This document shows, piece by piece, positions 10,243-18,410 of a stretch of 64,000 nucleotides of DNA; within the stretch, counting starts at the first letter, position 1; each line of letters begins with the position of its first letter. Under the pieces are notes generated by a model. That model ran no database searches, was not told where the DNA came from, and was given only the letters and a program-made list of their open reading frames with translations. Both the position numbers and the translations under genes were made by a program. The stretch comes from Vibrio azureus (GTDB lineage Bacteria; Pseudomonadota; Gammaproteobacteria; Enterobacterales; Vibrionaceae), in NCBI RefSeq assembly GCF_002849855.1, contig NZ_CP018616.1, positions 1,674,001-1,738,000 on the forward strand. The letters run 5' to 3'.

Positions 10243-11427
10243 TTAGTGGTGACCTTCAGCGTAATCTGAAGAATGCTTCTGTAGGTACTTCAAGATCAGA
10301 GCTTCACTGTCTGTATCTAAGTTCACAAACGCTAACATACCATCGAACATACCCGGCCATGTGTTGGCATCAAAATGCGCCTCTGCTGGCTGTGTATGAC
10401 ACACTGAACAGTTGGTGGTATAAGCTTCTTTTGACTTTTCCCAAATTGGCGTAATGTCATTCAGCATAGATTCTTTCTTAATCCATACTTTGGCTGACAC
10501 TTTTTCCCAAGGAAGGCCTGTTAGCTCATCCACTTTTTTCTCACCAACACTGATAACGTTTGGATCCGTCGATGCATCTTTTAGTAAAGAAGCAACAGCA
10601 ATGTTTTTGCCAAAGTCTTCTTGAATGACTCGTCCAAAGCCTTTTGCTTTTCGCCAACCATCGATTTCAACTTCGGCATAATCGCCTTTATCAGCGAGCA
10701 CTTTAACGACAGATGCTGGGTTAAGTAGCCCCGCCTCTTTACTACCTGTATCATCAAAATAAACAGGAAGATGACGCACGCTCACTAACTCTTGACCAAC
10801 ATCATAGTTCGTATTTGAGGTCATGCCTTCAAGATCGCCAACGATACCACCGATACTATCCATACCTGCTGGTAAATGGTGCGCAATCCCTTTATGGCAG
10901 TCGACGCAACTCTGATCTTTTTCAGCCGCCTGCTTCATTTGTATCCGAGCGGTCGGTGACATTTTTTCAAAATCCATCGAGTCATAATTGTGGCAGTTTT
11001 TACACTCCAGTGAACCGTTTGCAGAGAAGCGAGCCCATTCATGCTTCGCTAACTCTATACGACGCTCTTCAAAATAACCGGGTTCATCGTAGTTACCGAA
11101 GACTTGCGCGAAGACTTCTTTTGAAGCTTGCATTTTACGAGCAATTTTATCGGTCCAGTTGTGAGGCACGTGACAATCTGGACAAGTAGCACGAACACCT
11201 GAACGGTTTTTCCAGTGAATCGTATCTTGTAGCTCTTCATAGACATTGTCCCGCATTGTATGACAGCTGATACAGAACTCTTCGGTATTGGTTGCTTCCA
11301 GTGCGGTATTGAATCCCCCCCAGAAAATAACGCCTGCGATAAAGCCGCCCATAGTCAGCACACCAAGACTGATATGAACTGCCGGACGTGACATCGTGCG
11401 CCACAATTTAATGATAAATGATTTCAT
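10243..11427 (-). CDS. torC: TorC, pentaheme c-type cytochrome
   Basis: The 394-residue protein carries electrons from menaquinol to TorA. An uncleaved membrane anchor (about residues 18-38) precedes a NapC/NirT-type tetraheme domain with motifs CISCH (52-56), CPDCH (82-86), CKNCH (about 142) and CVDCH (about 175). A fifth heme motif, CSVCH (about 339), lies in the C-terminal domain that distinguishes TorC from NapC. The protein is held in the inner membrane with the hemes in the periplasm. It lies 25 bp upstream of torA and downstream of torE in one operon. Confidence 0.95.
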   Translation of the reverse strand: MKSFIIKLWRTMSRPAVHISLGVLTMGGFIAGVIFWGGFNTALEATNTEEFCISCHTMRDNVYEELQDTIHWKNRSGVRATCPDCHVPHNWTDKIARKMQASKEVFAQVFGNYDEPGYFEERRIELAKHEWARFSANGSLECKNCHNYDSMDFEKMSPTARIQMKQAAEKDQSCVDCHKGIAHHLPAGMDSIGGIVGDLEGMTSNTNYDVGQELVSVRHLPVYFDDTGSKEAGLLNPASVVKVLADKGDYAEVEIDGWRKAKGFGRVIQEDFGKNIAVASLLKDASTDPNVISVGEKKVDELTGLPWEKVSAKVWIKKESMLNDITPIWEKSKEAYTTNCSVCHTQPAEAHFDANTWPGMFDGMLAFVNLDTDSEALILKYLQKHSSDYAEGHH

Positions 11428-11476
11428 TATTTGCTCTCTTAAAATCTTTTCAAAGTGTGTTTAATAAACCCACAGC

Positions 11477-11656
11477 CTACATCCCATGTGATCCAGGAGG
11501 ACCCCAAACGAAGACTTGCAGCATCCAAACAATGAACCCGTAGCCACCAACAAAGGCCACACTTAGTATGGGAAAAAGAACGACCGCAATGAAGAAGAAT
11601 GCCTTCCACTCTAGGGAACGTTTTTCACCATTTTCGATTTTATTAACATCACTCAT
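11477..11656 (-). CDS. torE: TorE, small membrane protein of the TMAO reductase operon
   Basis: This 59-residue protein starts MSDVNKIENGEKRSLEWKAF and ends QVFVWGPPGSHGM. It has a single hydrophobic helix at about residues 20-51. Its size, its position directly before torC and the C-terminal WGPPGSHGM match TorE of Shewanella and Vibrio torECAD operons. TorE and its relative NapE have no proven biochemical role. It is the first gene of the operon, so the 524-bp gap upstream should hold the torECA promoter. Confidence 0.88.
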   Translation of the reverse strand: MSDVNKIENGEKRSLEWKAFFFIAVVLFPILSVAFVGGYGFIVWMLQVFVWGPPGSHGM

Positions 11657-12180
11657 ACACTTGCCTATTTGTATTCTGTGTTATTGGAAAATCCGATAGA
11701 ATCAGATTATGTTTAAGCAATACCTTTTGGAAAATATTAGACCATACTGTTAGTAAGGCTCAATGAATCGCCTTATTTAAGACTTGTTATTCGACACTTT
11801 TTTGATCTCACCCAGAAATGTATTAATTTAATTAAATAAATGAATACATTTTAATAACTTAACCAAAAAAATTGCGATATAAACTGCATAAAAGACTAGT
11901 GACTAAATAATTATTTTATACTTTTAACAGCAACATCTATTGCCTTAATTGTTATTAATTTCTTTAAAAATAATTGTAAAAAAAACCTAGCCGTGAGCTT
12001 TTTCTATCAATATTACAGAGCATATTTTTCTAGCTGCTACTTTTTTTAAAAATAAACCTACCGTCACAAATGACAAAAAGGTCACTATAAACACACTTCA
12101 AAGAAAGTTATCCACAGAAAATGTGGATAACTTGTAATTTGAACTCAAGGTATCAAAAAGGAAAGTCAACTGACTTATCA
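11657..12180. other. AT-rich region upstream of torECA
   Basis: This gap of 524 bp separates torE from focA and must contain the torECA promoter. It is very AT-rich between 11800 and 12060, with several A and T tracts. I see no gene and no clear match to the E. coli tor boxes. Its right part holds the DnaA-box inverted repeat at 12105-12133. Confidence 0.5.
12105..12133 (-). promoter_or_regulatory. Inverted pair of perfect DnaA boxes / possible focA terminator
   Basis: AAGTTATCCACA and its exact complement TGTGGATAACTT (12-bp arms) are separated by 5 bases. Each arm contains a perfect consensus DnaA box TTATCCACA (12108-12116 and 12122-12130). The hairpin is 48 bp beyond the focA stop, and on the minus strand it is followed by TTCTTTG, so it can also act as a weak intrinsic terminator. 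I cannot tell from sequence which role is real. Confidence 0.55.
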
Positions 12181-13041
12181 TTATTTAAGGCCTTTACCTT
12201 CGTCACGTAGGAAAATCATCCAGTACCACATGCCGACAAACACACCACCACCGATGATGTTTCCTATGGTTACAGGGAGTAGGTTGTTAACAAAGAAGTC
12301 AAACATGTTGAGGTCAGCATATTGTGCAATATCAGCACCCGTCATCTGCCAAAAGGCCTCGGGAGCGAAATACTTAATACCAATGGCCATAGGCACTTGG
12401 AACATATTAGCAATACAGTGCTCAAAGCCTGCAGAAACAAACATGGCCACAGGTAGAATCATCACGGCAATTTTATCCGTTAAGGTGCGGCCACTAAAAG
12501 TCATCCAAACGGCGATACAAACTAAAAAGTTACACATAATCCCAAGTGCCACTGCTTGGAAAAAAGTATGATGAAGCTTGTGCTGTGAAATGGCCATCGT
12601 GTTCAAACCAACCTGACCATCATCAAACATATACTGTTTAGTTAAAAGCATGCATCCTACAAGTAGAATTGCGCCGACAAAGTTGCCAATGTAGACAACG
12701 GCCCAGTTTTTAAACAGCACTTTCCAAGAAATTTTTCCACTCGCCTTTGCCACCAAAGTGAGAACAGAACTTGTAAAAAGTTCACCACCAGTCACTACAA
12801 CCAGTATTAACCCAAGACTAAAAGCCAAACCGCCAATTAAGCGTGTCATTCCCCAAGGTAACTCTCCTGCCCCAGTCGTTACAATGGTATAAAAGATAAA
12901 AGCAATGCCAATATGGATCCCTGCTGATATGGCTAATAAAAATGATTTAGTCGGCGCTTTCGTTGCTTTACCCACACCGATCTCTGCCGCTCTTTCTGCG
13001 GCTTGGGGAGGAAGCAAGGAATCAAATTGGTTGAAATTCAT
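12181..13041 (-). CDS. focA: FocA, formate channel
   Basis: The 286-residue inner-membrane protein belongs to the formate/nitrite transporter (FNT) family, which forms pentameric channels. Six membrane helices can be followed, and the conserved channel histidine is His208 in GFEHCIANM; the omega-loop region around TSSVLT is at about 90-95. Length equals E. coli FocA (285). In vibrios focA often stands alone, not next to pflB, as here. It exports formate made by pyruvate formate-lyase and takes it up again as pH drops. A near-consensus FNR site upstream fits anaerobic induction. Nitrite transport (NirC) is the alternative, but sequence and length favour FocA. Confidence 0.92.
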   Translation of the reverse strand: MNFNQFDSLLPPQAAERAAEIGVGKATKAPTKSFLLAISAGIHIGIAFIFYTIVTTGAGELPWGMTRLIGGLAFSLGLILVVVTGGELFTSSVLTLVAKASGKISWKVLFKNWAVVYIGNFVGAILLVGCMLLTKQYMFDDGQVGLNTMAISQHKLHHTFFQAVALGIMCNFLVCIAVWMTFSGRTLTDKIAVMILPVAMFVSAGFEHCIANMFQVPMAIGIKYFAPEAFWQMTGADIAQYADLNMFDFFVNNLLPVTIGNIIGGGVFVGMWYWMIFLRDEGKGLK

Positions 13042-13072
13042 GGAGGCATCACAATAACAAACTAAAAAGAGG

Positions 13073-13081
13073 TGTGGATAA
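13073..13081 (-). promoter_or_regulatory. Perfect DnaA box upstream of focA
   Basis: TGTGGATAA, the complement of consensus TTATCCACA, lies 31 bp upstream of the focA start codon. It is the third perfect copy within 1 kb. A role in focA control is not known; it may be coincidental. Confidence 0.4.
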
Positions 13082-13133
13082 TTACTCTATCACCTGACTT
13101 TTACAAGGGTTAATTTATATAATCATCAAGCAC

Positions 13134-13147
13134 TTGATCTAGGACAA
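13134..13147 (-). promoter_or_regulatory. FNR-type site upstream of focA
   Basis: TTGATCTAGGACAA matches the FNR consensus TTGAT-N4-ATCAA at nine of ten specified bases. It lies about 93 bp before the focA start. Activation by FNR under anaerobiosis is expected for focA from its known regulation in enterics; the site is inferred by pattern only. Confidence 0.5.
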
Positions 13148-13353
13148 TAAAACCCTAAAAACTTAGTCTAAAAAAATCACTTTTACAGAATCTAAGCTTT
13201 TGATTATCCAATACTGTGAGCTGTGTTCGATCTCGCATTCGTCTCCCCTCAAATGCTTGGGTATATCGCGTTACAGTTAACATTTCTTAGTTTTTGGGAT
13301 TGCCCAATAATTGCTTTCAGACTAGGTTGAAAAAAAGTCTACAGGAGTTACTT

Positions 13354-13587
13354 ATGAAATATTCACCTGACCACATAGCCGAATTAAACCTCCTTCTCCA
13401 ATTCGATTTAAGCAGTGCTGCTACAGGTATCAAAGTTCAAAAAGAGGCATCAGAAGAAGTTCACGCGGCTGTTGCACGATTGTTTGAAAAGCAGTTATGC
13501 ACTCAACCTTATGGAGGGTACTTAACTGATGAAGGGATAGAAGTCGCGGAACATGCCGATAGGATACTTAGAGTTTTATCGGCCTAA
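13354..13587 (+). CDS. TIGR02647 family small protein
   Basis: A 77-residue cytoplasmic protein beginning MKYSPDHIAELNLLLQFDL. It resembles the conserved family TIGR02647, found in vibrios and pseudomonads and of unknown function; the part GGYLTDEGIEVAEHADRI near the end recalls winged-helix type folds, so it may bind DNA. The frame is open 20 codons further upstream, but ATG 13354 has an ACAGGAG ribosome site 6 bp before it and gives the usual family length. It stands alone between repeats. Confidence 0.8.
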   Translation: MKYSPDHIAELNLLLQFDLSSAATGIKVQKEASEEVHAAVARLFEKQLCTQPYGGYLTDEGIEVAEHADRILRVLSA

Positions 13588-13603
13588 CCTTCCTCAACAA
13601 GAC

Positions 13604-13632
13604 ATGTATGCCCAAGTTACTTGGGTATACAT
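13604..13632. terminator. Hairpin after the TIGR02647 gene
   Basis: ATGTATGCCCAAG and CTTGGGTATACAT pair over 13 positions with one G-T pair and a 3-base loop. The arms contain the outer end (TATACCCAAG) of the chromosomal repeat family, so this looks like a minimal repeat remnant that may end transcription. The downstream sequence is A-rich rather than T-rich, so terminator strength on the plus strand is doubtful. Confidence 0.45.
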
Positions 13633-13648
13633 TTAAAAATAAAGATTT

Positions 13649-13709
13649 TATACCCAAGTGACCTCAAGTCGACTCGCTGAACACAGCATCTTGAGGTGAC
13701 TTGGGTATA
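13649..13709. repeat. Minimal copy of the intergenic repeat (both ends only)
   Basis: A 61-bp palindromic element made of TATACCCAAGTGACCTCAAG, a short centre GACTCGCTGAACACAG, and CATCTTGAGGTGACTTGGGTATA. It consists of the two termini of the larger 285-bp element without the interior modules, and would fold into a long hairpin if transcribed. It lies just upstream of the 13769 gene. Confidence 0.8.
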
Positions 13710-13768
13710 GAGATATAGTGCCTGAGGAAAGCTTAACTCATTGACGAAATGCAAAGGACAAACGACTC

Positions 13769-14596
13769 ATGGCAAATATACTCATTATCGGTGCTGGCTG
13801 GTTAGGAACCCCTTTGGCTGATGTGTTATCTGAGCAAGGGCACAAAATCACCATTACACGCAGGAGTCAAAGTCGATTAGATGAAATGGCCAAACCTGAT
13901 ATTCACCCTGCTCTGTTGGATCTTGCAGACCCTAACTGTCAACAACAGCTCTCAAAACTGATAAAACAATACAATATTGAGCACATTGTCGGCTCTTTTC
14001 CTCCTGGCTTTAGGAAAGGTAACGGAGATGAATATGCCAAACAGTGGCACCACATCATAGAAGCCGCGAAAGAAGCACCTGTCAAAAAAGTGGTGATGAT
14101 AAGCTCTACCACCGTTTATCCTAATATCGCTGGTGAGATGAGAGAAGAAGATGCCACACTATCTTTAGCACTCCACAACACTAGTTTTTCAGCCAATGCT
14201 CAAATCATGTTGCAAGCCGAACAGCATGTCGTTCATTCAGGTTTGGAATTTGCTATTTTGCGCTGCAGTGGCTTAATTGGACCAGACCGACACCCTTCAC
14301 GTTTTGTTAGCCGACTCAAACAAGTCAGCCGCCAAGCACCGGCTAATATGCTCCATCAGGATGATGCAGTAAGTGCAACGGCGTTTGCTCTCAACACAAT
14401 CAAGAACCAGACGGTGAATGTCACCAGCCCTAATACGGTTAGCAAGGCTGATTTCTATCAAGCAGCGATTGCAAAAAGTGAGCAAGTCACTCCCCTTCCA
14501 CCTGTTACTGATACGCCAGATAAACGTATTGTTGCGAATAAACTGATCGAGCTTGGTTACCAATTCAAGTACCAATCGACTTTAGAAGCACTATAA
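13769..14596 (+). CDS. YeeZ-like NAD(P)-dependent epimerase/dehydratase
   Basis: This 275-residue protein belongs to the extended short-chain dehydrogenase family. The Rossmann motif GAGWLGTPLADVL (residues 7-19) binds the dinucleotide. Further marks are SSTTVYP (about 111-117), where the usual Ser-Tyr pair sits, and LRCSGLIGPDRHPSRF at about 166-181. The typical YxxxK is not clear, so activity is uncertain. Its E. coli relative YeeZ sits near the his operon; this one lies 6 kb from it. The substrate is unknown. Confidence 0.82.
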   Translation: MANILIIGAGWLGTPLADVLSEQGHKITITRRSQSRLDEMAKPDIHPALLDLADPNCQQQLSKLIKQYNIEHIVGSFPPGFRKGNGDEYAKQWHHIIEAAKEAPVKKVVMISSTTVYPNIAGEMREEDATLSLALHNTSFSANAQIMLQAEQHVVHSGLEFAILRCSGLIGPDRHPSRFVSRLKQVSRQAPANMLHQDDAVSATAFALNTIKNQTVNVTSPNTVSKADFYQAAIAKSEQVTPLPPVTDTPDKRIVANKLIELGYQFKYQSTLEAL

Positions 14597-14608
14597 AAGT
14601 ATAAAACG

Positions 14609-14638
14609 ATACCCAAGCACTTGATTTGGCTTGGGTAT
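14609..14638. terminator. Hairpin between the convergent epimerase and tdk genes
   Basis: ATACCCAAGC and GCTTGGGTAT form a perfect 10-bp stem with a 10-base loop, midway between two convergent stop codons (14596 and 14665). The stem again uses the ATACCCAAG end of the repeat family. T-runs are short on both sides, so it is a moderate bidirectional terminator at best. Confidence 0.55.
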
Positions 14639-14664
14639 TAAACGTTACTTGAGTATTGTAAGGT

Positions 14665-15243
14665 CTACTTATCTAGTGCTTCTTTGTAATGCTGTCGACA
14701 AACCGATACATAACGATCATTACCGCCAATCGCCACTTGATCACCCTCTTTGATCGCCACTCCGTGCTCGTCAGTCCTTATCACCATATTAGCCTTACGA
14801 CCACAATGACATATTGTTTTTAGTTCCACCAACTTGTCTGCCCAAGATAGCAAGTACTTGCTGCCTTCAAAGAGCTCGCCCAAAAAGTCGGTACGAAGAC
14901 CATAACAAAGCACCGGAATACGCAACTTATCAACCACCTCTGTCAGTTGGTAAACTTGCTCTTTAGATAAAAACTGACATTCATCGACCAAAATACAGTG
15001 GCGCTGTTCTTGCTGATTTAATGTCTGAATTTCTTGATATAAATTGGTGTCATTTCTGAATAAGTGCGCTTCAGATTGTAATCCGATTCGTGAACTCACT
15101 TTGCCAACGCCATAGCGATCATCCAAAGCAGCAGTAAAAATCACTGGATTCATACCACGTTCTTGATAATTAAATGATGATTGAAGAAGCGTTGTTGATT
15201 TACCCGCATTCATTGCCGAGTAGTAGAAATACATCTGAGCCAC
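14665..15243 (-). CDS. tdk: Thymidine kinase
   Basis: The 192-residue enzyme phosphorylates thymidine to dTMP in the pyrimidine salvage pathway. Type II (bacterial) thymidine kinase features are the P-loop SAMNAGKST (residues 9-17), the Mg2+/catalytic motif DECQFL (about 88-93) and the lasso region with CHCGRKANM (about 145-153) and the C-terminal [12 protein letters not shown], which together carry the structural zinc cysteines. Length is typical (E. coli 205). It ends convergent with the epimerase gene. Confidence 0.96.
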   Translation of the reverse strand: MAQMYFYYSAMNAGKSTTLLQSSFNYQERGMNPVIFTAALDDRYGVGKVSSRIGLQSEAHLFRNDTNLYQEIQTLNQQEQRHCILVDECQFLSKEQVYQLTEVVDKLRIPVLCYGLRTDFLGELFEGSKYLLSWADKLVELKTICHCGRKANMVIRTDEHGVAIKEGDQVAIGGNDRYVSVCRQHYKEALDK

Positions 15244-15281
15244 AGAGTAAAACCTTCATTAAATTTGTTAGAGATAAAGAA

Positions 15282-15303
15282 AAGGGCTGAATCATCAGCC
15301 CTT
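15282..15303 (-). terminator. cysS terminator
   Basis: AAGGGCTGA and TCAGCCCTT form a perfect 9-bp stem with loop ATCA, followed on the minus strand by TTCTTTATC. It lies 13 bp beyond the cysS stop and before tdk, and is a good intrinsic terminator for cysS. Confidence 0.82.
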
Positions 15304-15315
15304 AAAGAGATTCAA

Positions 15316-16698
15316 TTACTTACGACGCCAAATTGTGCCATCAGGCCCATCTTCGAGCACGATGCCCATTTCAGTTAGCTTATCACGAGCCATATCGGCA
15401 TTCGCCCAATCTTTGGCAGCACGAGAATCGTTACGAAGTTTGATTAGTGCTTCGATTTCAGCCACTTCATCATCGTTACCTGCGTCACCTTTTAGGAACG
15501 CTTCTGGATCTTGGTGAAGAATACCGATCACGTCAGCCAGTTCACGCATTAGCGCACCTAGCTCGCTCGCTTTCTCTAGGTTTTCTGCCTTCAGACGGTT
15601 TACTTCACGCGCCATGTCGAACAGTACTGAGTAGGCTTCTGGCGTGTTGAAGTCGTCATTCATCGCTGCAGTATAGCGAGATACATACTCTTCACCACCT
15701 GCTGGCGCTACGTTTAGATCGAGACCACGTAGAGACGTGTACAGACGCTCAAGAGAAGCACGTGCTTGGTTCAGGTTATCTTCGCTGTAGTTTAGCTGGC
15801 TACGGTAGTGACCAGACATTAGAAAGTAACGAACCGTCTCAGCATCGTAGTGGCCAAGAACGTCACGGATAGTAAAGAAGTTACCCAGAGACTTAGACAT
15901 CTTCTCACGGTCTACCATGACCATGCCGCTGTGCATCCATGTGTTCACGTATTGCGTGTCGTGTGCACAGCATGATTGCGCGATTTCATTCTCGTGGTGT
16001 GGGAACTGAAGATCAGAGCCACCGCCGTGAATGTCGAAGTGGTTACCTAGGATTGAAGAGTTCATTGCAGAACATTCGATGTGCCAACCTGGACGACCGG
16101 GACCCCATGGTGATTCCCATGTCGGCTCACCCGGCTTAGACATTTTCCAAAGAACGAAATCAAGAGGGCTACGTTTTGCTGATTCAACATCAACACGTGC
16201 ACCTGCTTGTAATTGATCAAGGTCTTGCTTGGAAAGCTTGCCGTATTCATCAAACTTACCCACTTCAAACATGACATCGCCATTGTCTGCAACGTAAGCA
16301 AAGCCACGTTCAATCAGCTTTTCAACGAGTTCGATAATCTCTGCAATAAACTGAGTCGCGCGAGGCTCAACATCAGGGCGCTTCATATTCAACGCATCGA
16401 AGTCAGTATGCATTTCTCCGATAAGACGCTCAGTCAATGATTCACAAGTTTCACCGTTTTCAGCAGCGCGTTTGATGATCTTGTCATCGATATCAGTAAT
16501 GTTACGTACAAACGTTAGGTCATAACCCAAGTATCGCAAGTAACGAGAAACCACATCGAAAGAAACGAAAGTACGACCGTGACCAATATGACAGAGATCG
16601 TAGATAGTAACTCCACAGACATACATGCCAATTTTACCGGCTGTAATGGGTTTGAATTCCTCTTTCTTTCTAGTCAGCGTGTTATATATCTTTAACAT
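15316..16698 (-). CDS. cysS: Cysteinyl-tRNA synthetase
   Basis: This 460-residue class I enzyme charges tRNA-Cys. The HIGH motif is HIGHGRTF at 37-44, the zinc site begins at Cys28 in VCGVTIYD with further ligands in HIECSAM and HHENE (about 205-240), and the KMSKS motif is EKMSKSLGN at about 264-272. The C-terminal anticodon-binding DALR-type domain follows. Length matches E. coli (461). It is transcribed divergently from ppiB. Confidence 0.97.
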   Translation of the reverse strand: MLKIYNTLTRKKEEFKPITAGKIGMYVCGVTIYDLCHIGHGRTFVSFDVVSRYLRYLGYDLTFVRNITDIDDKIIKRAAENGETCESLTERLIGEMHTDFDALNMKRPDVEPRATQFIAEIIELVEKLIERGFAYVADNGDVMFEVGKFDEYGKLSKQDLDQLQAGARVDVESAKRSPLDFVLWKMSKPGEPTWESPWGPGRPGWHIECSAMNSSILGNHFDIHGGGSDLQFPHHENEIAQSCCAHDTQYVNTWMHSGMVMVDREKMSKSLGNFFTIRDVLGHYDAETVRYFLMSGHYRSQLNYSEDNLNQARASLERLYTSLRGLDLNVAPAGGEEYVSRYTAAMNDDFNTPEAYSVLFDMAREVNRLKAENLEKASELGALMRELADVIGILHQDPEAFLKGDAGNDDEVAEIEALIKLRNDSRAAKDWANADMARDKLTEMGIVLEDGPDGTIWRRK

Positions 16699-16918
16699 GA
16701 TCTCTATCTATAATTGTAATTGGGTGGATAAGAGCCTGATTATATCAACTCCAGAACGATACTCAAGTAACCTTCGAAGCACAGAAAATCTCAATCCACG
16801 CAGTAATCGAACAAACTTCGAACATAAAGCTTTCTTTTCACTCTAGCCCGTTTGCATGCGAATCAACTTAGGCTAAAATCCCAATCGATTTCAAACAAAA
16901 AAAGTAAAGGAAAAAGGT

Positions 16919-17413
16919 ATGATCACTCTTCACACAAATTTTGGTGACATCAAAATTCAACTCAACGAAGAGAAAGCGCCAGAAACAAGCGCAAACTTCC
17001 TTCAGTACTGCCGTGACGGTTTCTACGACAACACACTTTTCCACCGTGTTATTGACGGTTTCATGGTTCAAGGCGGCGGCATGGAATCAGGTCTACGTGA
17101 AAAAGCATCGCGTGCACCGATCAAGAACGAAGCAAACAATGGCCTTAGTAATAAAGTCGGCACACTTGCTATGGCACGTACTATGGAGCCGCATTCAGCA
17201 AGCTCACAATTCTTCATCAACGTAAACAACAACACTTTCCTTGATTTCCGTAGCGAGAGCTTAGACGGTTGGGGCTACTGTGTTTTCGGTGAGGTAGTTG
17301 AAGGTATGGACATCGTGAACAAAATCAAAGGTGTAAGCACTGGTTCTTACGGCATGCACCAAGATGTTCCACTAGAAGATGTTGTTATTACTGGCACAAC
17401 AATCGAAGAATAA
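16919..17413 (+). CDS. ppiB: Peptidyl-prolyl cis-trans isomerase B (cyclophilin)
   Basis: The 164-residue cytoplasmic cyclophilin accelerates cis-trans isomerisation at proline bonds. Catalytic and substrate residues are visible in [14 protein letters not shown] (about 40-53), SASSQFFIN (about 95-103) and the Trp in [12 protein letters not shown] (about 118-129). No signal peptide is present, separating it from PpiA. The divergent cysS and the following lpxH are the usual neighbours in vibrios. A GGAAAAAGGT ribosome site precedes the ATG. Confidence 0.96.
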   Translation: MITLHTNFGDIKIQLNEEKAPETSANFLQYCRDGFYDNTLFHRVIDGFMVQGGGMESGLREKASRAPIKNEANNGLSNKVGTLAMARTMEPHSASSQFFINVNNNTFLDFRSESLDGWGYCVFGEVVEGMDIVNKIKGVSTGSYGMHQDVPLEDVVITGTTIEE

Positions 17414-17533
17414 TCTCGTTCCCCAGTCTTATTCCAGGAGCTAGATCTTATTCGAGAGTCTAAATCGTACTCGAGGTACAGTGTGCAGTGAAACGCACTT
17501 TAGTATATTATTTCGTATAAGATTAAATAAAAA

Positions 17534-17557
17534 TAGGGAGCTGAGCCTCCCTTTATT
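17534..17557 (+). terminator. Hairpin between ppiB and lpxH
   Basis: AGGGAG and CTCCCT pair around CTGAGC and are followed by TTATTT. It would end the ppiB transcript only 13 bp before the lpxH start codon. This leaves almost no 5' untranslated space for lpxH downstream of the hairpin. Confidence 0.55.
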
Positions 17558-17569
17558 TCCAATATTTCT

Positions 17570-18304
17570 ATGACAACACTGTTTATTTCTGATCTTCACC
17601 TATCCCCATCTCGACCTGACATTACGGATTGCTTTGCGACATTTATGCGTACTGAAGCGATTCACGCTGATGCATTATATGTACTCGGTGATTTATTTGA
17701 ATTCTGGATAGGCGACGACGATGACTCCCCTTTTGCAGACAAGATAAGAGCAGAATTTAAAGCACTGACTGAAAAAGATGTCCCTGTTTTTTTCATTCAA
17801 GGAAATCGTGACTTTTTACTCGGCCCACGGTTTTGTAAGCAAACAGGTATCACCCTCTTAGATGAAGTCACTCTCATTGATTTGTACGGCCATAAAACCG
17901 TCATTCTACATGGTGATACGCTATGCACTGACGATATCAAATACCAGAAATTTCGCAAAACCGTCCATCAACCATGGCTCCAATGGCTGTTTAATCGTAT
18001 TCCATGGTTTATCAAAAAGCGTATCGTCGCTAAAGTACAGAGTGATATCCGCACTGACAAGCAGACCAAATCTTTTGAGATTATGGATGTCAATCAGAAC
18101 GAAGTTGAACGAGTCCTGCTTCAATATGATGTCGACCTCATGATACACGGCCACACACACCGCCCGAATCAGCACCACTTTGCTCTGAATGGTACAGAAG
18201 CGACACGTATTGTACTTGGCGACTGGTACACTCAAGGATCCATTCTGTTTGTTGATGAAAGTAATATTGAACTGCAAAGTCGTTCGCTTGGTTCGAAAAA
18301 GTAG
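17570..18304 (+). CDS. lpxH: UDP-2,3-diacylglucosamine diphosphatase LpxH
   Basis: This 244-residue metallophosphoesterase cleaves UDP-2,3-diacylglucosamine to lipid X in lipid A synthesis, at the inner face of the inner membrane. All metal ligands known from the family are present: Asp8 and His10 in SDLHLS, Asp41 in GDLFEFW, Asn79 in GNRD, His114 in LHGD, and the two His of GHTHRP near 195-197. The start is fixed by the conserved [10 protein letters not shown]. No Shine-Dalgarno sequence is visible before ATG 17570 (AATATTTCT), and a terminator-like hairpin lies just upstream. Confidence 0.96.
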   Translation: MTTLFISDLHLSPSRPDITDCFATFMRTEAIHADALYVLGDLFEFWIGDDDDSPFADKIRAEFKALTEKDVPVFFIQGNRDFLLGPRFCKQTGITLLDEVTLIDLYGHKTVILHGDTLCTDDIKYQKFRKTVHQPWLQWLFNRIPWFIKKRIVAKVQSDIRTDKQTKSFEIMDVNQNEVERVLLQYDVDLMIHGHTHRPNQHHFALNGTEATRIVLGDWYTQGSILFVDESNIELQSRSLGSKK

Positions 18305-18320
18305 ACCTTCATCTCTATCT

Positions 18321-18357
18321 ACTTTGTATTTTCATGCCCAAGTACAAAGTTTTTTTG
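18321..18357 (+). terminator. lpxH terminator
   Basis: ACTTTGTA and TACAAAGT form a perfect 8-bp stem with a 14-base loop, followed immediately by TTTTTTT. It ends the lpxH transcript and separates it from cdgJ. Confidence 0.75.
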
Positions 18358-18410
18358 TCGGAAATAGTTATCATCGAACGCTAGAAAATGGACAATAAAA
18401 ACAAACCACT

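Noticed and set aside
11657..12180. TorR boxes for torECA
   Set aside because: I looked for CTGTTCATAT-type decamers near torE and found no convincing copies, so none is claimed.
12230..12571. 113-codon frame antisense to focA
   Set aside because: It lies wholly inside focA on the opposite strand, has no ribosome site and no recognisable protein features.
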